Source of the DNA: Halobacteriovoraceae bacterium
GTDB taxonomy: Bacteria; Bdellovibrionota; Bacteriovoracia; Bacteriovoracales; Bacteriovoracaceae
NCBI GenBank assembly: GCA_002713145.1
Contig: PAVS01000012.1
Span: 30,473 to 94,472 of the forward strand
Length of the DNA stretch: 64,000 nucleotides
Reading direction: 5' to 3'
Positions 55,087 through 63,930 of this stretch are shown here, piece after piece. Within the stretch, counting starts at the first letter, position 1, and every line of letters begins with the position of its first letter. Position numbers and translations under genes: made by a program. The notes below the pieces were generated by a model. That model worked only from the letters and a program-made list of their open reading frames with translations. It was not told the DNA's origin and did no database searches.

Positions 55087-56705
55087 TATGTCAAGCTGTC
55101 CGAACGAATGTCCGGGCACAAAAAAAGAGGGCCAGCGATAATGCTGGCCTCTTTTTTTATGTGATCTTCTCCCACAAAATAATGAATCTTTAACTCCTGA
55201 CTCCCAAGTTCGATCTTGTAAATTAAACTTTTTAATAATCTTGTTTGCTCATCCACTGAGAGATGAGTTTTAAAAACCTTGGAAAATACCCCTAAAAATT
55301 CCCTCCAATTTTTCTCAGTTGCTGGTTTTTCCATCAATCCTTTTAATTCTCTTTGTTTTTCATCTATTAGCCTACAAACCTCATCTCTTTGCTTTTGAAG
55401 CTCACCCATCTTTGTGTAAAGCCCTTTTGCCGATATTTCCTTGGGAAGCTCTGTGATTCTCTCGGTAATGACTTCAAGCTTACGATCAATATTTGATCTA
55501 CGATTCTGAAACCTCCTAATATCCGCTTTAATAGGGTCCTTTTTATCTAGCTCATGGGCACGCTTTAAAAGCCTCATGGCAATTTTTTCATCATTTAACA
55601 ACTCACTTACTTTTTCGATAACTAATTCATGTACCATTTCAGCATTAAAACGAGTTGGATTACTACAATTATGCATAGCTTCTGTTTTGCAATAATTTCT
55701 GCGATATCTCCAACCATGCTCATAATAACCGACCTTTCTTTTTGCTCCATGGGCAGACTTTCCACATAATCTATCCCCACACTCAGCACAAAAAACCAAC
55801 CCCGTTAAAATATAAGGAAAACGTCTGGGGTTATCTTTTTTCTTCACAGAACAGTTGGCCTTAAGAATTTTTTGAACCTTATTAAAAGTTCGCTTCGGCA
55901 CAATGCCTTTCCAGACCGCCTTAACTTCGTATTCTTTGCCAAACTCCGTATAAATTCTAACCCCACAAAGTGCTTTATTGGTTAATATTCGATACAGGTT
56001 TTCAACTCCAAAATGCTTTAGAGTAGCTTTGCCTCCTTTTATCTTTCCAGACAGTTTATAGTTTTCTTGATTTAATCTTCTAGCGGCAGATGCAAGCGTT
56101 TCTTCAGCTAAAAAATATTCAAAACATTTTTTAATAGTAGGGGCTTCATCTTCATCTATTGCTAAATAGCCAGGTTTGCCCTCAATTATTTTGTAACCTG
56201 GAGGTGTCGGGCCTCCATTTGATAATCCACGTTTAGCACGTGCGAGAAAGTTCGCTGAGACTCTCTCGCTCACTTGGCGCCTCTCAAATTGGCTAAGATT
56301 TGCGAGCGTAAACATGACCATTTCACCGGCGGCGGTGGTGGTATCAAAATTCTCTCTTAGGGATAGAAACTTGCAGTTTAGAGATTTCATTAAGTCCCAA
56401 ATCTTCGCAAAATCTTGAATATTTCTTGATATCCGACTTAGCTCACTCGCCATTACTAAGTTAATGGTGCCACTTTCAATATCTCTGAGCATTCTTTTTA
56501 ATTCAGCTCTATTCGTATCTTTTCCTGACTTTGCTTCATCAATATAGACATGAATAACCTCGCCAAAATTTCCCTCAAAGTTTTTCATTTTGACCATTTG
56601 CTCCAATCGCTCTCGCTGATTTCGAATTGAACCCTCTGGGTTTTCCGCTTGCTCCTGCGTTGAGACTCGAATATAAAAACCAATTTTATAGTTTTCAAAC
56701 TTCAT
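55065..56705 (-). CDS. Large serine recombinase
   Basis: 546 residues. The resolvase domain carries the catalytic Ser15 in YIRVSTQEQ and the Arg-rich ELSRISRN. Then a recombinase domain (PTPPGYKI, NLYRILTNKALCGVRIY), a zinc ribbon (VFCAECGDRLCG and a later YCKTEAMHNC) and a coiled-coil C-terminus. It should integrate and excise the element. AGGAG lies upstream of the ATG. The last about 30 residues are read from the terminator and tRNA-Val 3' end, so the natural end may have been replaced by chromosomal DNA on integration. Confidence 0.92.
   Translation of the reverse strand: MKFENYKIGFYIRVSTQEQAENPEGSIRNQRERLEQMVKMKNFEGNFGEVIHVYIDEAKSGKDTNRAELKRMLRDIESGTINLVMASELSRISRNIQDFAKIWDLMKSLNCKFLSLRENFDTTTAAGEMVMFTLANLSQFERRQVSERVSANFLARAKRGLSNGGPTPPGYKIIEGKPGYLAIDEDEAPTIKKCFEYFLAEETLASAARRLNQENYKLSGKIKGGKATLKHFGVENLYRILTNKALCGVRIYTEFGKEYEVKAVWKGIVPKRTFNKVQKILKANCSVKKKDNPRRFPYILTGLVFCAECGDRLCGKSAHGAKRKVGYYEHGWRYRRNYCKTEAMHNCSNPTRFNAEMVHELVIEKVSELLNDEKIAMRLLKRAHELDKKDPIKADIRRFQNRRSNIDRKLEVITERITELPKEISAKGLYTKMGELQKQRDEVCRLIDEKQRELKGLMEKPATEKNWREFLGVFSKVFKTHLSVDEQTRLLKSLIYKIELGSQELKIHYFVGEDHIKKEASIIAGPLFLCPDIRSDSLTYGGRNKD
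55121..55158 (+). terminator. Terminator downstream of tRNA-Val
   Basis: Stem AAAAAGAGG-GCCAGC / GCTGGC-CTCTTTTT with one bulged G and loop GATAAT, followed by T. It can act in both directions. It lies inside the reading frame of the recombinase on the other strand. Confidence 0.8.
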
Positions 56706-56871
56706 GGACTTCTTCTCCTAAAAATTTCTGATTCATCTTAAAAAGTAATGCTGTTAAATCTTTTGTTAGATTTTCCTTATCATCACTTAATATTTTCTTA
56801 GGATAAAGTAATATCCGGTTTGGCGACCACTTCATCCGGCTCCCCGGACGTTTTCTCTTTTTTACTTCCAT
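56695..56871 (-). CDS. Small basic protein of unknown function
   Basis: 58 residues from ATG (MEVKKRKRPGSRMKWSP), very basic at the N-terminus. The open frame extends upstream but over the hairpin at 56968-57004; a good AAGGAG lies 33 bases before this ATG and might serve an unusual start in between. The 3' end overlaps the recombinase start by 11 bases, so it may be a coupled accessory gene. No family recognised. Confidence 0.45.
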   Translation of the reverse strand: MEVKKRKRPGSRMKWSPNRILLYPKKILSDDKENLTKDLTALLFKMNQKFLGEEVHEV

Positions 56872-56967
56872 TTTCTTTATTTTTTTCTCGATAATAATCT
56901 CCTTAAAATAAATACCTATAACCCTCCCACATACATTCATAAATACCCCCAAGCGACACCAAGGCTT

Positions 56968-57004
56968 GCTGACCACTTACTCTCGTAGGGGGTGAGTGGT
57001 CAGC
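56968..57004. repeat. Perfect 10-bp inverted repeat in the element
   Basis: GCTGACCACT (56968-56977) and AGTGGTCAGC (56995-57004), 17 bases apart. It lies in the 264-base gap before the recombinase operon. It could be a regulator or recombinase site, a transfer origin or a terminator; the T-run needed for a terminator on the minus strand is not present. The rest of this gap shows nothing else convincing. Confidence 0.6.
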
Positions 57005-57135
57005 AAAAATGCCGATGGTGGAGCACTTCGGGGGGAATAAAACTTTATGAATAATTAAAAAGGGTTATAGATTTTGTTAAAAATTTAAACTCAAAGTTTA
57101 CATCAAAGCTCTAGTTTGAGTTGGTGTTTGAGTTT

Positions 57136-57420
57136 CTAATTTGTCTTAATTAAGATTTTTCTTAGAATCAGATCAATTACGATTGCCAATAAAAAACACC
57201 AATAAATAGATACACCACCTACACACAGATAATTATCAATGACCCAAATGACATGATTAGGATTGTCTAAATTGATATTTTTAAAAGTCCAATCAGTGTA
57301 ATAAACAGCCTTTTGCCACTTAATAAAGGTATAAGCACTCAACAAACTGGTGCAACCAAAAAGCCAATAGATACCTCTTAGAAAATAATTTCTGGCCATG
57401 TACTTAGTTTTAAAGTTCAC
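57136..57420 (-). CDS. Small membrane protein of the mobile element
   Basis: 94 residues with two hydrophobic helices (about 12-32 and 66-84) around a short loop, and a basic tail. The GTG start has GAGG seven bases upstream and overlaps the preceding stop by 11 bases; an ATG seven codons later is possible. No family recognised; such genes often sit next to coupling-protein genes. Confidence 0.5.
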   Translation of the reverse strand: MNFKTKYMARNYFLRGIYWLFGCTSLLSAYTFIKWQKAVYYTDWTFKNINLDNPNHVIWVIDNYLCVGGVSIYWCFLLAIVIDLILRKILIKTN

Positions 57421-58132
57421 TACAGACCTCACTTTTTTGAACTTTCAGTAAATTTTTTATGTTTATGAACTCAAATTTTCCAGTATCTTCACTCGCTTCA
57501 AAGTGGTTGCCACTTCCAGTTATAATGCCACCGATCTTTTTAATTATGCCATCATCTTTTACCAGATAAATGACACGATCAAACAAGTTATTTGTCGCAT
57601 AATTTGAAATGATTTCACGATACCTTTGTTTTGATTTTGCCGTTAGCTCTAACTCTATTGCCAAGTTTGAGTTACTTTTTTTATCAATTACTAAGGCATC
57701 AGGAATTTGATCTAAGTTTAATTTACTCAAATCCATAATTTTCGTGTTAGAAACAGAATAGCTAAATTTTCTCTTAAGCTCTCGCAAAATGTCTGTGAGT
57801 AATAAATCATGAAACACATTGTTTAGATTTATAGGTGCAGGGAAATTTCTAAAAATTTCCCCATGCCAAGATACTTTGAGCTTTTTTAAACCAATTTGTG
57901 TGACAAAGTAAATGACTCCTACGTCTTTAGCTAATAAATTATTAGCGCTAAGGTTTATATTTCTTGAAACTATTAAATGTGCTTTTATTAATTTTGATAG
58001 ACGATTATATACCGTAGAGGTGGCGCAGTTTTTAAAATGCTCTCGTCTTATTTGCTCAAAACTTAAAAATACATTGCTATACAAGTCATATAATAAATGA
58101 ATGTCTCTTTTTGTTAGTTTTACCCTAAGCAA
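57410..58132 (-). CDS. Replication-relaxation-like protein
   Basis: 240 residues. A winged-helix start (KLTKRDIHLLYDLYSNVFLS, STVYNRLSKLIKAHLI) then a nuclease-like C-terminal part (IPDALVIDKKSNSNLAIELELT). This matches the replication-relaxation (PF13814) group of plasmids and conjugative elements. The start is a TTG with AAAGGAGG six bases upstream, overlapping the coupling-protein stop by eight bases. Confidence 0.65.
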   Translation of the reverse strand: MLRVKLTKRDIHLLYDLYSNVFLSFEQIRREHFKNCATSTVYNRLSKLIKAHLIVSRNINLSANNLLAKDVGVIYFVTQIGLKKLKVSWHGEIFRNFPAPINLNNVFHDLLLTDILRELKRKFSYSVSNTKIMDLSKLNLDQIPDALVIDKKSNSNLAIELELTAKSKQRYREIISNYATNNLFDRVIYLVKDDGIIKKIGGIITGSGNHFEASEDTGKFEFINIKNLLKVQKSEVCSEL

Positions 58133-59666
58133 TAGATACCTCCTTTTGAGTGATGGCCTTGAATTTAATTCTTTCCGTAATAGTTCCCCTAGTTGTAGGA
58201 AGATGAATAACTCCATTACCCTCATATAGTTCTTTTAAAATATTGGGGTGCACTTTATACTCTTCAACTTCTCGCATCGAACCTCGTCCTGTTTCTTCTT
58301 TGTTTCTAAACCAGCCAGCTTCTCTAACTTGTTCTGTGAGCTTTTGCGATTTTTGTGTGCCAAAGTGTCTGGCATAAAAGTCCGCAGTCTCTGGGTCATT
58401 CACACCTAAGACGCACTTAACATTAGTACAAGTATTAATGCCTCTAGCAAATGATTCACTGACTTTGGTTAAATCACTTATAGATTGATGACATAAATGC
58501 AGAGCTACTTTAGATGATCTGGCCTTATTTAAAACGGATATAAATTCGTCATAACAAAACTCTGAGAACTCATCTAAAAATACTGAAATAAAATCTTTTG
58601 AGGCAAGTGTTTCTCTTTTTCCCACGCACCACGCCAGCTCTTGTAAAAGAAGTTTTCCAAGCTGATGACCCAGCTTTTGATATTTAAGCGTTGGGATGGA
58701 GAAAATTAAGCACCTCACACCGCCAGTACTTAACAAAGCGTTTTTAAACTCACTTGTATCAGCGTTAACTAGCTCGGATATCTCGCCAATAGCAAATGGA
58801 GATATCTGAGAAATAAGCCCTGAGAGCTTATTTTTTCTATCCCTCGCTGGTTCTTTTAAATAGCTCTTAAGCGTTGATTTAAGAGCGGAATCTTCTAACT
58901 TACTCACATACTCTGATAGCTTAATATCACTAGTTAAAAGCTCATGGAGAAGTTTAAAACTAACAATTTCTCCGAGTTCCTTAATCAACTGAATCAGATT
59001 TCCGCAGATATCGTATTGAACACTTCTATAATAAGGGTCATCAAACTCAAAGCTAGTAAATATCCTATCCGTAATCTGCTGAGCACTTCCATACATTAAG
59101 GGGTTCATCTTAATTGAGTTATTTATATCACCTAAATCAAAATGAAGCTTCTCACAAGCTCCATCTTCAATTTTTGAAAAAATATCACAAGCTAAATCCC
59201 TTGAGCCTTTACCATCAATAATGATAGAGCTATGTCCTCTTTGAATATCTCGAATACTCCAAGGAATCACAACACTTTGAGATTTACCACTTCCAGTTGT
59301 TCCAATCACTTGCACGTGAGCGCATCGAGATTTGTTATCTAAAAATAAATCAACTCCATCGGTGGTTTTTCCAATTGCAATATTATCAAAACGCTTCTCC
59401 CATAAAAAACTTAACAAACTTGCCCTGAGGTTCATCTTCTCTGTTGATTTTCTTATCTTTAAGACAATAAAAAACAAAAGTGTAATTAAGATAAAATAAA
59501 AAGCAAGATAGATTTCTTCAAAGTGATTAAAATACCAAACTTCAACTTTGGATGCGTTTTTATTCCACCACATAAAAGAGACTATCCCACCGAATAGAGT
59601 AAGCATTGCCCCTGCGTCCATGCCTGAGATATCTTTGTTATTTTCATTTTTTGTATTAGTGTACAA
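58125..59666 (-). CDS. Type IV coupling protein (TraD/TraG-like ATPase)
   Basis: 513 residues. Two N-terminal membrane helices (about 20-60), Walker A GTTGSGKSQ near residue 130, Walker B VFLDEFSEFCYDEF, and the usual LHLCHQSISDL and NDPETADFYARHFGTQ lines. It would feed DNA to a conjugation channel. The start is a TTG with AAGGAG six bases upstream; a longer frame starts at 59693. It overlaps the upstream gene by 11 bases. Confidence 0.85.
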   Translation of the reverse strand: MYTNTKNENNKDISGMDAGAMLTLFGGIVSFMWWNKNASKVEVWYFNHFEEIYLAFYFILITLLFFIVLKIRKSTEKMNLRASLLSFLWEKRFDNIAIGKTTDGVDLFLDNKSRCAHVQVIGTTGSGKSQSVVIPWSIRDIQRGHSSIIIDGKGSRDLACDIFSKIEDGACEKLHFDLGDINNSIKMNPLMYGSAQQITDRIFTSFEFDDPYYRSVQYDICGNLIQLIKELGEIVSFKLLHELLTSDIKLSEYVSKLEDSALKSTLKSYLKEPARDRKNKLSGLISQISPFAIGEISELVNADTSEFKNALLSTGGVRCLIFSIPTLKYQKLGHQLGKLLLQELAWCVGKRETLASKDFISVFLDEFSEFCYDEFISVLNKARSSKVALHLCHQSISDLTKVSESFARGINTCTNVKCVLGVNDPETADFYARHFGTQKSQKLTEQVREAGWFRNKEETGRGSMREVEEYKVHPNILKELYEGNGVIHLPTTRGTITERIKFKAITQKEVSIA

Positions 59667-60087
59667 TTCTTTCTCCTTTTCTTTTGTTCTCAATCCATTT
59701 GTTTATCTCACCTGCTGAAATTCTCGTGGATTCTTTGAAGTTTTTTTCTAAAAAGTCTCCTCGAAACTCAACGACATACTTATGAGAAAATTCTTCATCT
59801 CCGTTAGTATAGGTATAAAGAATATTCAAGGCCAAAAGCCACGGCCCTGCTCCTGAGTCCCCCCAGTTCATCTCATCAATAAAACCGATAAACTTATCAA
59901 TATTGGTATTAAATCTCGGGTCATCAATGTTTCGATTGCATATGACGTCCTGATCATCCTCCCCAATCAAAAGCTTTGTTAATTCTGGATACTTTGTTTG
60001 ATAAAAGCTTCTACAAGCTTGGTAATCTTCGTAATTAAGCTCTTGAAACTTTGGTTTAAAAAGGTTGGTTAAAAAATTTAAAGGCAT
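59656..60087 (-). CDS. Unknown protein upstream of the coupling protein
   Basis: 143 residues, acidic, soluble, no known domain. AGGAGG five bases before the ATG gives a secure start. It overlaps the coupling-protein gene and heads this minus-strand operon of the element. Confidence 0.6.
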   Translation of the reverse strand: MPLNFLTNLFKPKFQELNYEDYQACRSFYQTKYPELTKLLIGEDDQDVICNRNIDDPRFNTNIDKFIGFIDEMNWGDSGAGPWLLALNILYTYTNGDEEFSHKYVVEFRGDFLEKNFKESTRISAGEINKWIENKRKGERIVH

Positions 60088-60491
60088 AGGCCCTCCTAAA
60101 AGGTTGCGCAGTCTTCTCCAACGAACACTACTGGGTTAAATGCCATACTTAATTTTTTTGAACTGCTTAGATGAATTGTGATGGTACTAGCTTTTTAAAA
60201 CTGTCATTTCCTCCTTTGTTTTTTTATTAAAGCTAGTTCTTTTTTGAAATCGCTACATACAATAATTATTTTTCTTGCCAAAAATAATTAAAAGTGCTAA
60301 GGTGAATATGTCTTTTAAGAGTAATCCAAACAAATTCAATTCAAAATTAAGCAATGGCCTACACATATAGAAACCCTTACAGGGTATTAAAATCTGTAAG
60401 TTCTCAATTTTATTCATAGTAACTTTTTTAAAATTAAATTTACAATTCCTTACATCCGATAAGCTTCTAAAACTATTACGAAGTAGCAGAC
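60088..60491. other. 404-base intergenic region between divergent element operons
   Basis: It should hold the promoters of the minus-strand operon and the plus-strand regulator. An 8-bp inverted repeat CTAGCTTT / AAAGCTAG (about 60187-60233) lies here. On the minus strand an AAAGGAGG site sits two bases before a six-codon frame (MTVLKS), a possible leader peptide but too short to call. A small hairpin ACCCTTACAGGGT is near 60370. Otherwise AT-rich, nothing clear. Confidence 0.4.
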
Positions 60492-61709
60492 TTGAAAGTA
60501 AGAAAACAAAATGCATCACCTTGTTTTAAAAAAGGAATTGATAATTACAAAGTCGATAATCTTTGTGAATTCTCTAAAACCTGCAAACTTAAGGGTGATT
60601 TTAATAATCCAGATTCAAAGCTCCACCAAGTTTGTATTGAGACTGAGAGCTATCTGACTGAAAATAATCTTATTCGCTATGAGTTGCGTGAAATGTCAGG
60701 TCTTGAAATTTTATTTCAAGGGATAGAAAAAATATATAATCTTAATTCTGAAATCTACAATGATGATCGCTTTGAGGGTATCGGCCCCAATGATCTAACT
60801 CAGATGAGTATGGCGATAGACCAACAAAACTCAAGCGCACTTAAAAAAGATAAACTTATTCAAAAAGAAGATTATCTCAATGAAAATCAAAAAATTATCA
60901 TGGTTCAAACTGTCGTATCTCTTGAGGAGGATGAAACCAGTATCCTCAATCACCTCCCTGAGAACTTAGGTCTTGCTCAAACATTTTCTCATGACCTTTT
61001 ATCGACACCGCCAAGAAATTTATTTGATTCGATATTTCAGTCATTGTTTTTACAGGGAGTTTTTGAACCCCAATTTATTGAAATTAAAAACGAAACCAAA
61101 GAAGATAGAAGAAAAAGAGAACTGATTGACGATGATTTTAACACGGTAGCGACCATTATGTTTCATGGGCTAGAGGATAAGCAGTTAATCAAACAATTCT
61201 GGCCCAGATTTACAGAAAAGAGATACGAGAAAAATAGAGCAAAAGTCTATGAAACTATTAATCTTAAGACTCTGACGATCTTTAAGAGGTTTAATAAAAT
61301 TTGGGATAAATTAACCAAAGCTCAGGCACAAGCATTAAAGTTAGAATATTTTTATGAAGAGCTTGAAAAAACCTCTCAAAAGCAAAATGCTAAATCTTTG
61401 GGAATTTCTATAGCTTCCTATCAAGATAGGCTTGAATTGGCCTATAAGAAGCTAGAAAAACTATATCCTGAGCTAGTTCGGGAACCAAGAAGAAAACCTA
61501 GAAGAAAATCACCCCCCACCGGCCAAAACTTAACCGAAAAGAATCTATCGCCTAGTGAAAAAGTTAAATTAATGAAGTGGGCAAGACAGAAGTCTGATGC
61601 TTATTTACAATCCCTTAAGCGAGTTACATATAATTATGTGGTGATAGAAAAAGAGGGCAGTAATAGCAAACAGGAAACAGTAAATATTGAAAACGATCAA
61701 GAGAGCTAG
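60492..61709 (+). CDS. Sigma-region-4-like regulator of the mobile element, unknown family
   Basis: 405 residues. The N-terminus has four Cys (SPCFKKG, LCEFSKTCKLKG, HQVCIETE) that may bind zinc. The C-terminal third (about 305-365) has LTKAQAQALKLEYFYEE and KQNAKSLGISIASYQDRLELA, like the helix-turn-helix of sigma-70 region 4. The tail is Lys/Arg-rich. It is the only plus-strand gene of the element and probably controls it. The TTG start has no clear ribosome site; upstream stop at 60472 limits alternatives. Confidence 0.55.
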   Translation: MKVRKQNASPCFKKGIDNYKVDNLCEFSKTCKLKGDFNNPDSKLHQVCIETESYLTENNLIRYELREMSGLEILFQGIEKIYNLNSEIYNDDRFEGIGPNDLTQMSMAIDQQNSSALKKDKLIQKEDYLNENQKIIMVQTVVSLEEDETSILNHLPENLGLAQTFSHDLLSTPPRNLFDSIFQSLFLQGVFEPQFIEIKNETKEDRRKRELIDDDFNTVATIMFHGLEDKQLIKQFWPRFTEKRYEKNRAKVYETINLKTLTIFKRFNKIWDKLTKAQAQALKLEYFYEELEKTSQKQNAKSLGISIASYQDRLELAYKKLEKLYPELVREPRRKPRRKSPPTGQNLTEKNLSPSEKVKLMKWARQKSDAYLQSLKRVTYNYVVIEKEGSNSKQETVNIENDQES

Positions 61710-61808
61710 GATTAAAAGGCTATCTTTTTAAAACAATGCCCACCTTTATCAGATGGGCATATATTCTTAAGTTTAAAATTCTATATCTGCTCAGATGACT
61801 AGTGCCTT

Positions 61809-62225
61809 TCAATAAAATCGTATTTTTCCCTCTGATGCACGCTCAATTTCCTCTAAAGATGGATAGTCACTGCGATCGCCTATCTTTTGGCACTGAATGT
61901 ACTGTAAGTTGTTTTCACCGTAAATCGTTGCTTGCATAATGTTAACATAAACATCAGGATTAATTTCGTATGATCTAGAAGGTATAAATTGACTGATGCG
62001 GAAACGACTTCCACGATATAAAATTTCAGTTTTTTGTTTACTATAAAAGTTTATCGCGCACGATACAGTAGCACCCAGATACAACCCAAAATCTTTATCT
62101 ACTTTTCCAAAGAAAATATACTTTGATAACCTTTGGGGCTTAAGCTCTTCCGTAACTTCAATAGTGTTTGCAAATCCTGAAAAACTGAAAGCTAAAATAA
62201 ATGTAAATACGATAGATTTCCACAT
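61809..62225 (-). CDS. Small secreted protein of unknown function
   Basis: 138 residues. A signal peptide (KSIVFTFILAFSFSGFA) precedes a beta-rich domain with two Cys. No family recognised. AAGGA lies eight bases before the ATG. An inverted repeat upstream may control it. Confidence 0.6.
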   Translation of the reverse strand: MWKSIVFTFILAFSFSGFANTIEVTEELKPQRLSKYIFFGKVDKDFGLYLGATVSCAINFYSKQKTEILYRGSRFRISQFIPSRSYEINPDVYVNIMQATIYGENNLQYIQCQKIGDRSDYPSLEEIERASEGKIRFY

Positions 62226-62242
62226 AACTTTTTCCTTTTTTT

Positions 62243-62262
62243 AAATGGTTTTTATAAACCGT
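62243..62262. promoter_or_regulatory. Operator-like inverted repeat upstream of the secreted-protein gene
   Basis: AATGGTTTTTATAAACCGTT gives an eight-bp arm AATGGTTT / AAACCGTT with one G-T pair, 18 bases before the start at 62225. Possible repressor site; the RHH and XRE proteins nearby are candidate binders. Confidence 0.35.
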
Positions 62263-62442
62263 TTTTATTAAAATTCTTTGTCTTATGATACAACCTGCTT
62301 TGATTCGAAAACATGGCCATAGTGAACATTTACATGACTGTTAGGAAATTTGACAGTTTTAGGTTTCCTTCAATAATTTCAAGGATATAAGCCCAAGAAA
62401 AGATCATAAGGTTATAAATTAGAAATATAAAAAGATTTTAAA

Positions 62443-62715
62443 TTAAGATTTTTTATCACTTTTTTTCGCTCTTTGAACAAATTGAGAGACGATATCACCC
62501 GTGATTTGGGCCACTGAAACATGAGTTTTCTTAGCTACTTTTTTTAAATATGCTAAATCTTCATTGTTAATGTAGGCACTGGTTCTTGTTATATTTTGTT
62601 TCGCTGAAATTGACGGTAAATCTTCAAAATTTGCAGACTCTTCACCAAACCAACTATCTGGTAGCTCATCAACTTTTCTTAAGGCTTTTTTAAGGATTTT
62701 AGTCTTAGCTTTCAT
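62443..62715 (-). CDS. Ribbon-helix-helix-like DNA-binding protein
   Basis: 90 residues. Residues of about 40-80 (ITRTSAYINNEDLAYLKKVAKKTHVSVAQITGDIVSQFV) look like one strand and two helices of a CopG/MetJ fold. It could be an autoregulator or relaxosome helper. GGAG precedes the ATG. It overlaps the upstream gene by 11 bases. Confidence 0.5.
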   Translation of the reverse strand: MKAKTKILKKALRKVDELPDSWFGEESANFEDLPSISAKQNITRTSAYINNEDLAYLKKVAKKTHVSVAQITGDIVSQFVQRAKKSDKKS

Positions 62716-63025
62716 TTTTTCTCCATTTACCCAGAGATTTAAAAAACGGTCTTAATACATGCTGAACCCATTTTCTTCTCAAAAAATGACGATTTATATA
62801 TGTCCACTCTATAAAAGCTTTGATCGTATCACGGTCAAAACTTGTTGGTCTCATCAAAGAGAAATCCCATAAACTTATTTTGGCATCACTCCCGTCTGAT
62901 TTTCTTACAAAGTGAACATGCCACTTTTCTTGTCCAGATTCTAAAGGGTGCCTATAAACGTAAATATTAAAGTTATCGTTTTCAGCAACCTTTCCGCTGT
63001 CTCTATTATACACTCTTCGGAACAT
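62705..63025 (-). CDS. Small protein of unknown function
   Basis: 106 residues, basic and Trp-rich (KWHVHFVRKSDGSDAKISLWDF, RRKWVQHVLRPFFKSLGKW). No signal peptide or known domain. The ATG has AAGGA ten bases upstream; a TTG three codons earlier is possible. It overlaps the RHH gene, so both are co-translated. Confidence 0.5.
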   Translation of the reverse strand: MFRRVYNRDSGKVAENDNFNIYVYRHPLESGQEKWHVHFVRKSDGSDAKISLWDFSLMRPTSFDRDTIKAFIEWTYINRHFLRRKWVQHVLRPFFKSLGKWRKNES

Positions 63026-63115
63026 TTTACGCAAATCCTTACGCTACAATTTACATTCAGTCACATATTTCAGGCAGATAGCTACTAATTTATCATTAGT
63101 TTTCAGCTACTTAGC

Positions 63116-63364
63116 TTATCTATTCCTCTTGATTTTCTTTCCACAATGACCTGAAGTAATTTTAACAAGATTCATATTCTCATCAAATTTCTGGCAGGTT
63201 AGACCTTGGCTTATCTTAGATAGTGACGGGCCACCTTCTTGAACTTTGCGATAAACTTCTTTTCGTAGCATCAAGAAAATTTCACTAGCTCCAAAAAGCA
63301 ATATACCTCCAGAGAAGAAAAGAGCAAATATATCCTCAATTATATTTTTAATTAATCCAAGCAT
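63116..63364 (-). CDS. Small membrane protein of unknown function
   Basis: 82 residues. A hydrophobic helix (FALFFSGGILLFGASEIFLML) followed by a basic tail with two Cys. AAAGGAG lies seven bases before the ATG. The start overlaps the XRE gene by 13 bases, so the two are coupled. Confidence 0.5.
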   Translation of the reverse strand: MLGLIKNIIEDIFALFFSGGILLFGASEIFLMLRKEVYRKVQEGGPSLSKISQGLTCQKFDENMNLVKITSGHCGKKIKRNR

Positions 63365-63660
63365 GAAACATCTCCTTTTTTCTTAATTAATAACTCAAAC
63401 TCACCAACTAGCTTCCATAAGTCTTGAGAGCATATTTTACTTGTAGCTGGCTTTACACCAAACACAATCTCATCTAATCCAACTCCCAAAAACTCAGCAA
63501 GACAAATTAAATTTAAAAGCCCCTTGGGAATTGTCCCGTTTAATAAATCATGTAAAGTCGAAGTCGATAAACCACTCTGAGTAGCAAGTTTACTCTGAGA
63601 TAAATTTCTAGCCCGTAGATAATTAGTTAATGTTTTTTGAATAACAATTTTCTTTTTCAT
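63352..63660 (-). CDS. XRE-family helix-turn-helix regulator
   Basis: 102 residues. The helix-turn-helix (about 12-62, NLSQSKLATQSGLSTSTLHDLLNG) is a cI/Cro-type domain. It is a plausible repressor of the element. AGGAGG nine bases before the ATG. Confidence 0.8.
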   Translation of the reverse strand: MKKKIVIQKTLTNYLRARNLSQSKLATQSGLSTSTLHDLLNGTIPKGLLNLICLAEFLGVGLDEIVFGVKPATSKICSQDLWKLVGEFELLIKKKGDVSCLD

Positions 63661-63672
63661 TAATATGACCTC

Positions 63673-63930
63673 CTAATATTGAGGTCTATCTGATTGTAAT
63701 GCTCTAGAAACTGTAGCTCTTGCCAGACCAAGCTCTTTCGCTATGGCATTTCGAGACATTCCGTGAGATGATAGATTTTGTATTTTAACAATATCAACTC
63801 GTGGAGTGAAGCATCTAGTTTTAAAGTTCTCACAAACAGTAAGACCTTGTTCTACTAGAATGTCACCACCTCCACCATATTTTCTAAGAGGTTCTAAGAG
63901 GGACTCTGACCCCTTCATGGTGGAACACAC
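63673..63930 (-). CDS. Small helix-turn-helix protein
   Basis: 85 residues. The C-terminal part (RVDIVKIQNLSSHGMSRNAIAKELGLARATVSRAL) is like the DNA-binding helix-turn-helix of resolvases. The GTG start has AAGGG eight bases upstream; a GTG three codons earlier is possible. It is followed by the XRE gene after 12 bases. TTACGGATATA about 60 bases upstream, at the window edge, repeats a string from the lexA-dinB gap. Confidence 0.55.
   Translation of the reverse strand: MCSTMKGSESLLEPLRKYGGGGDILVEQGLTVCENFKTRCFTPRVDIVKIQNLSSHGMSRNAIAKELGLARATVSRALQSDRPQY

Noticed and set aside
60253..60519. 88-codon minus-strand frame with hydrophobic start
   Set aside because: It runs over the start of the plus-strand regulator, has no ribosome site and odd composition.
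61735..61775. Hairpin TGCCCA...TGGGCA after the plus-strand regulator as terminator
   Set aside because: Only a short stem and no T-run on the plus strand; left uncalled.
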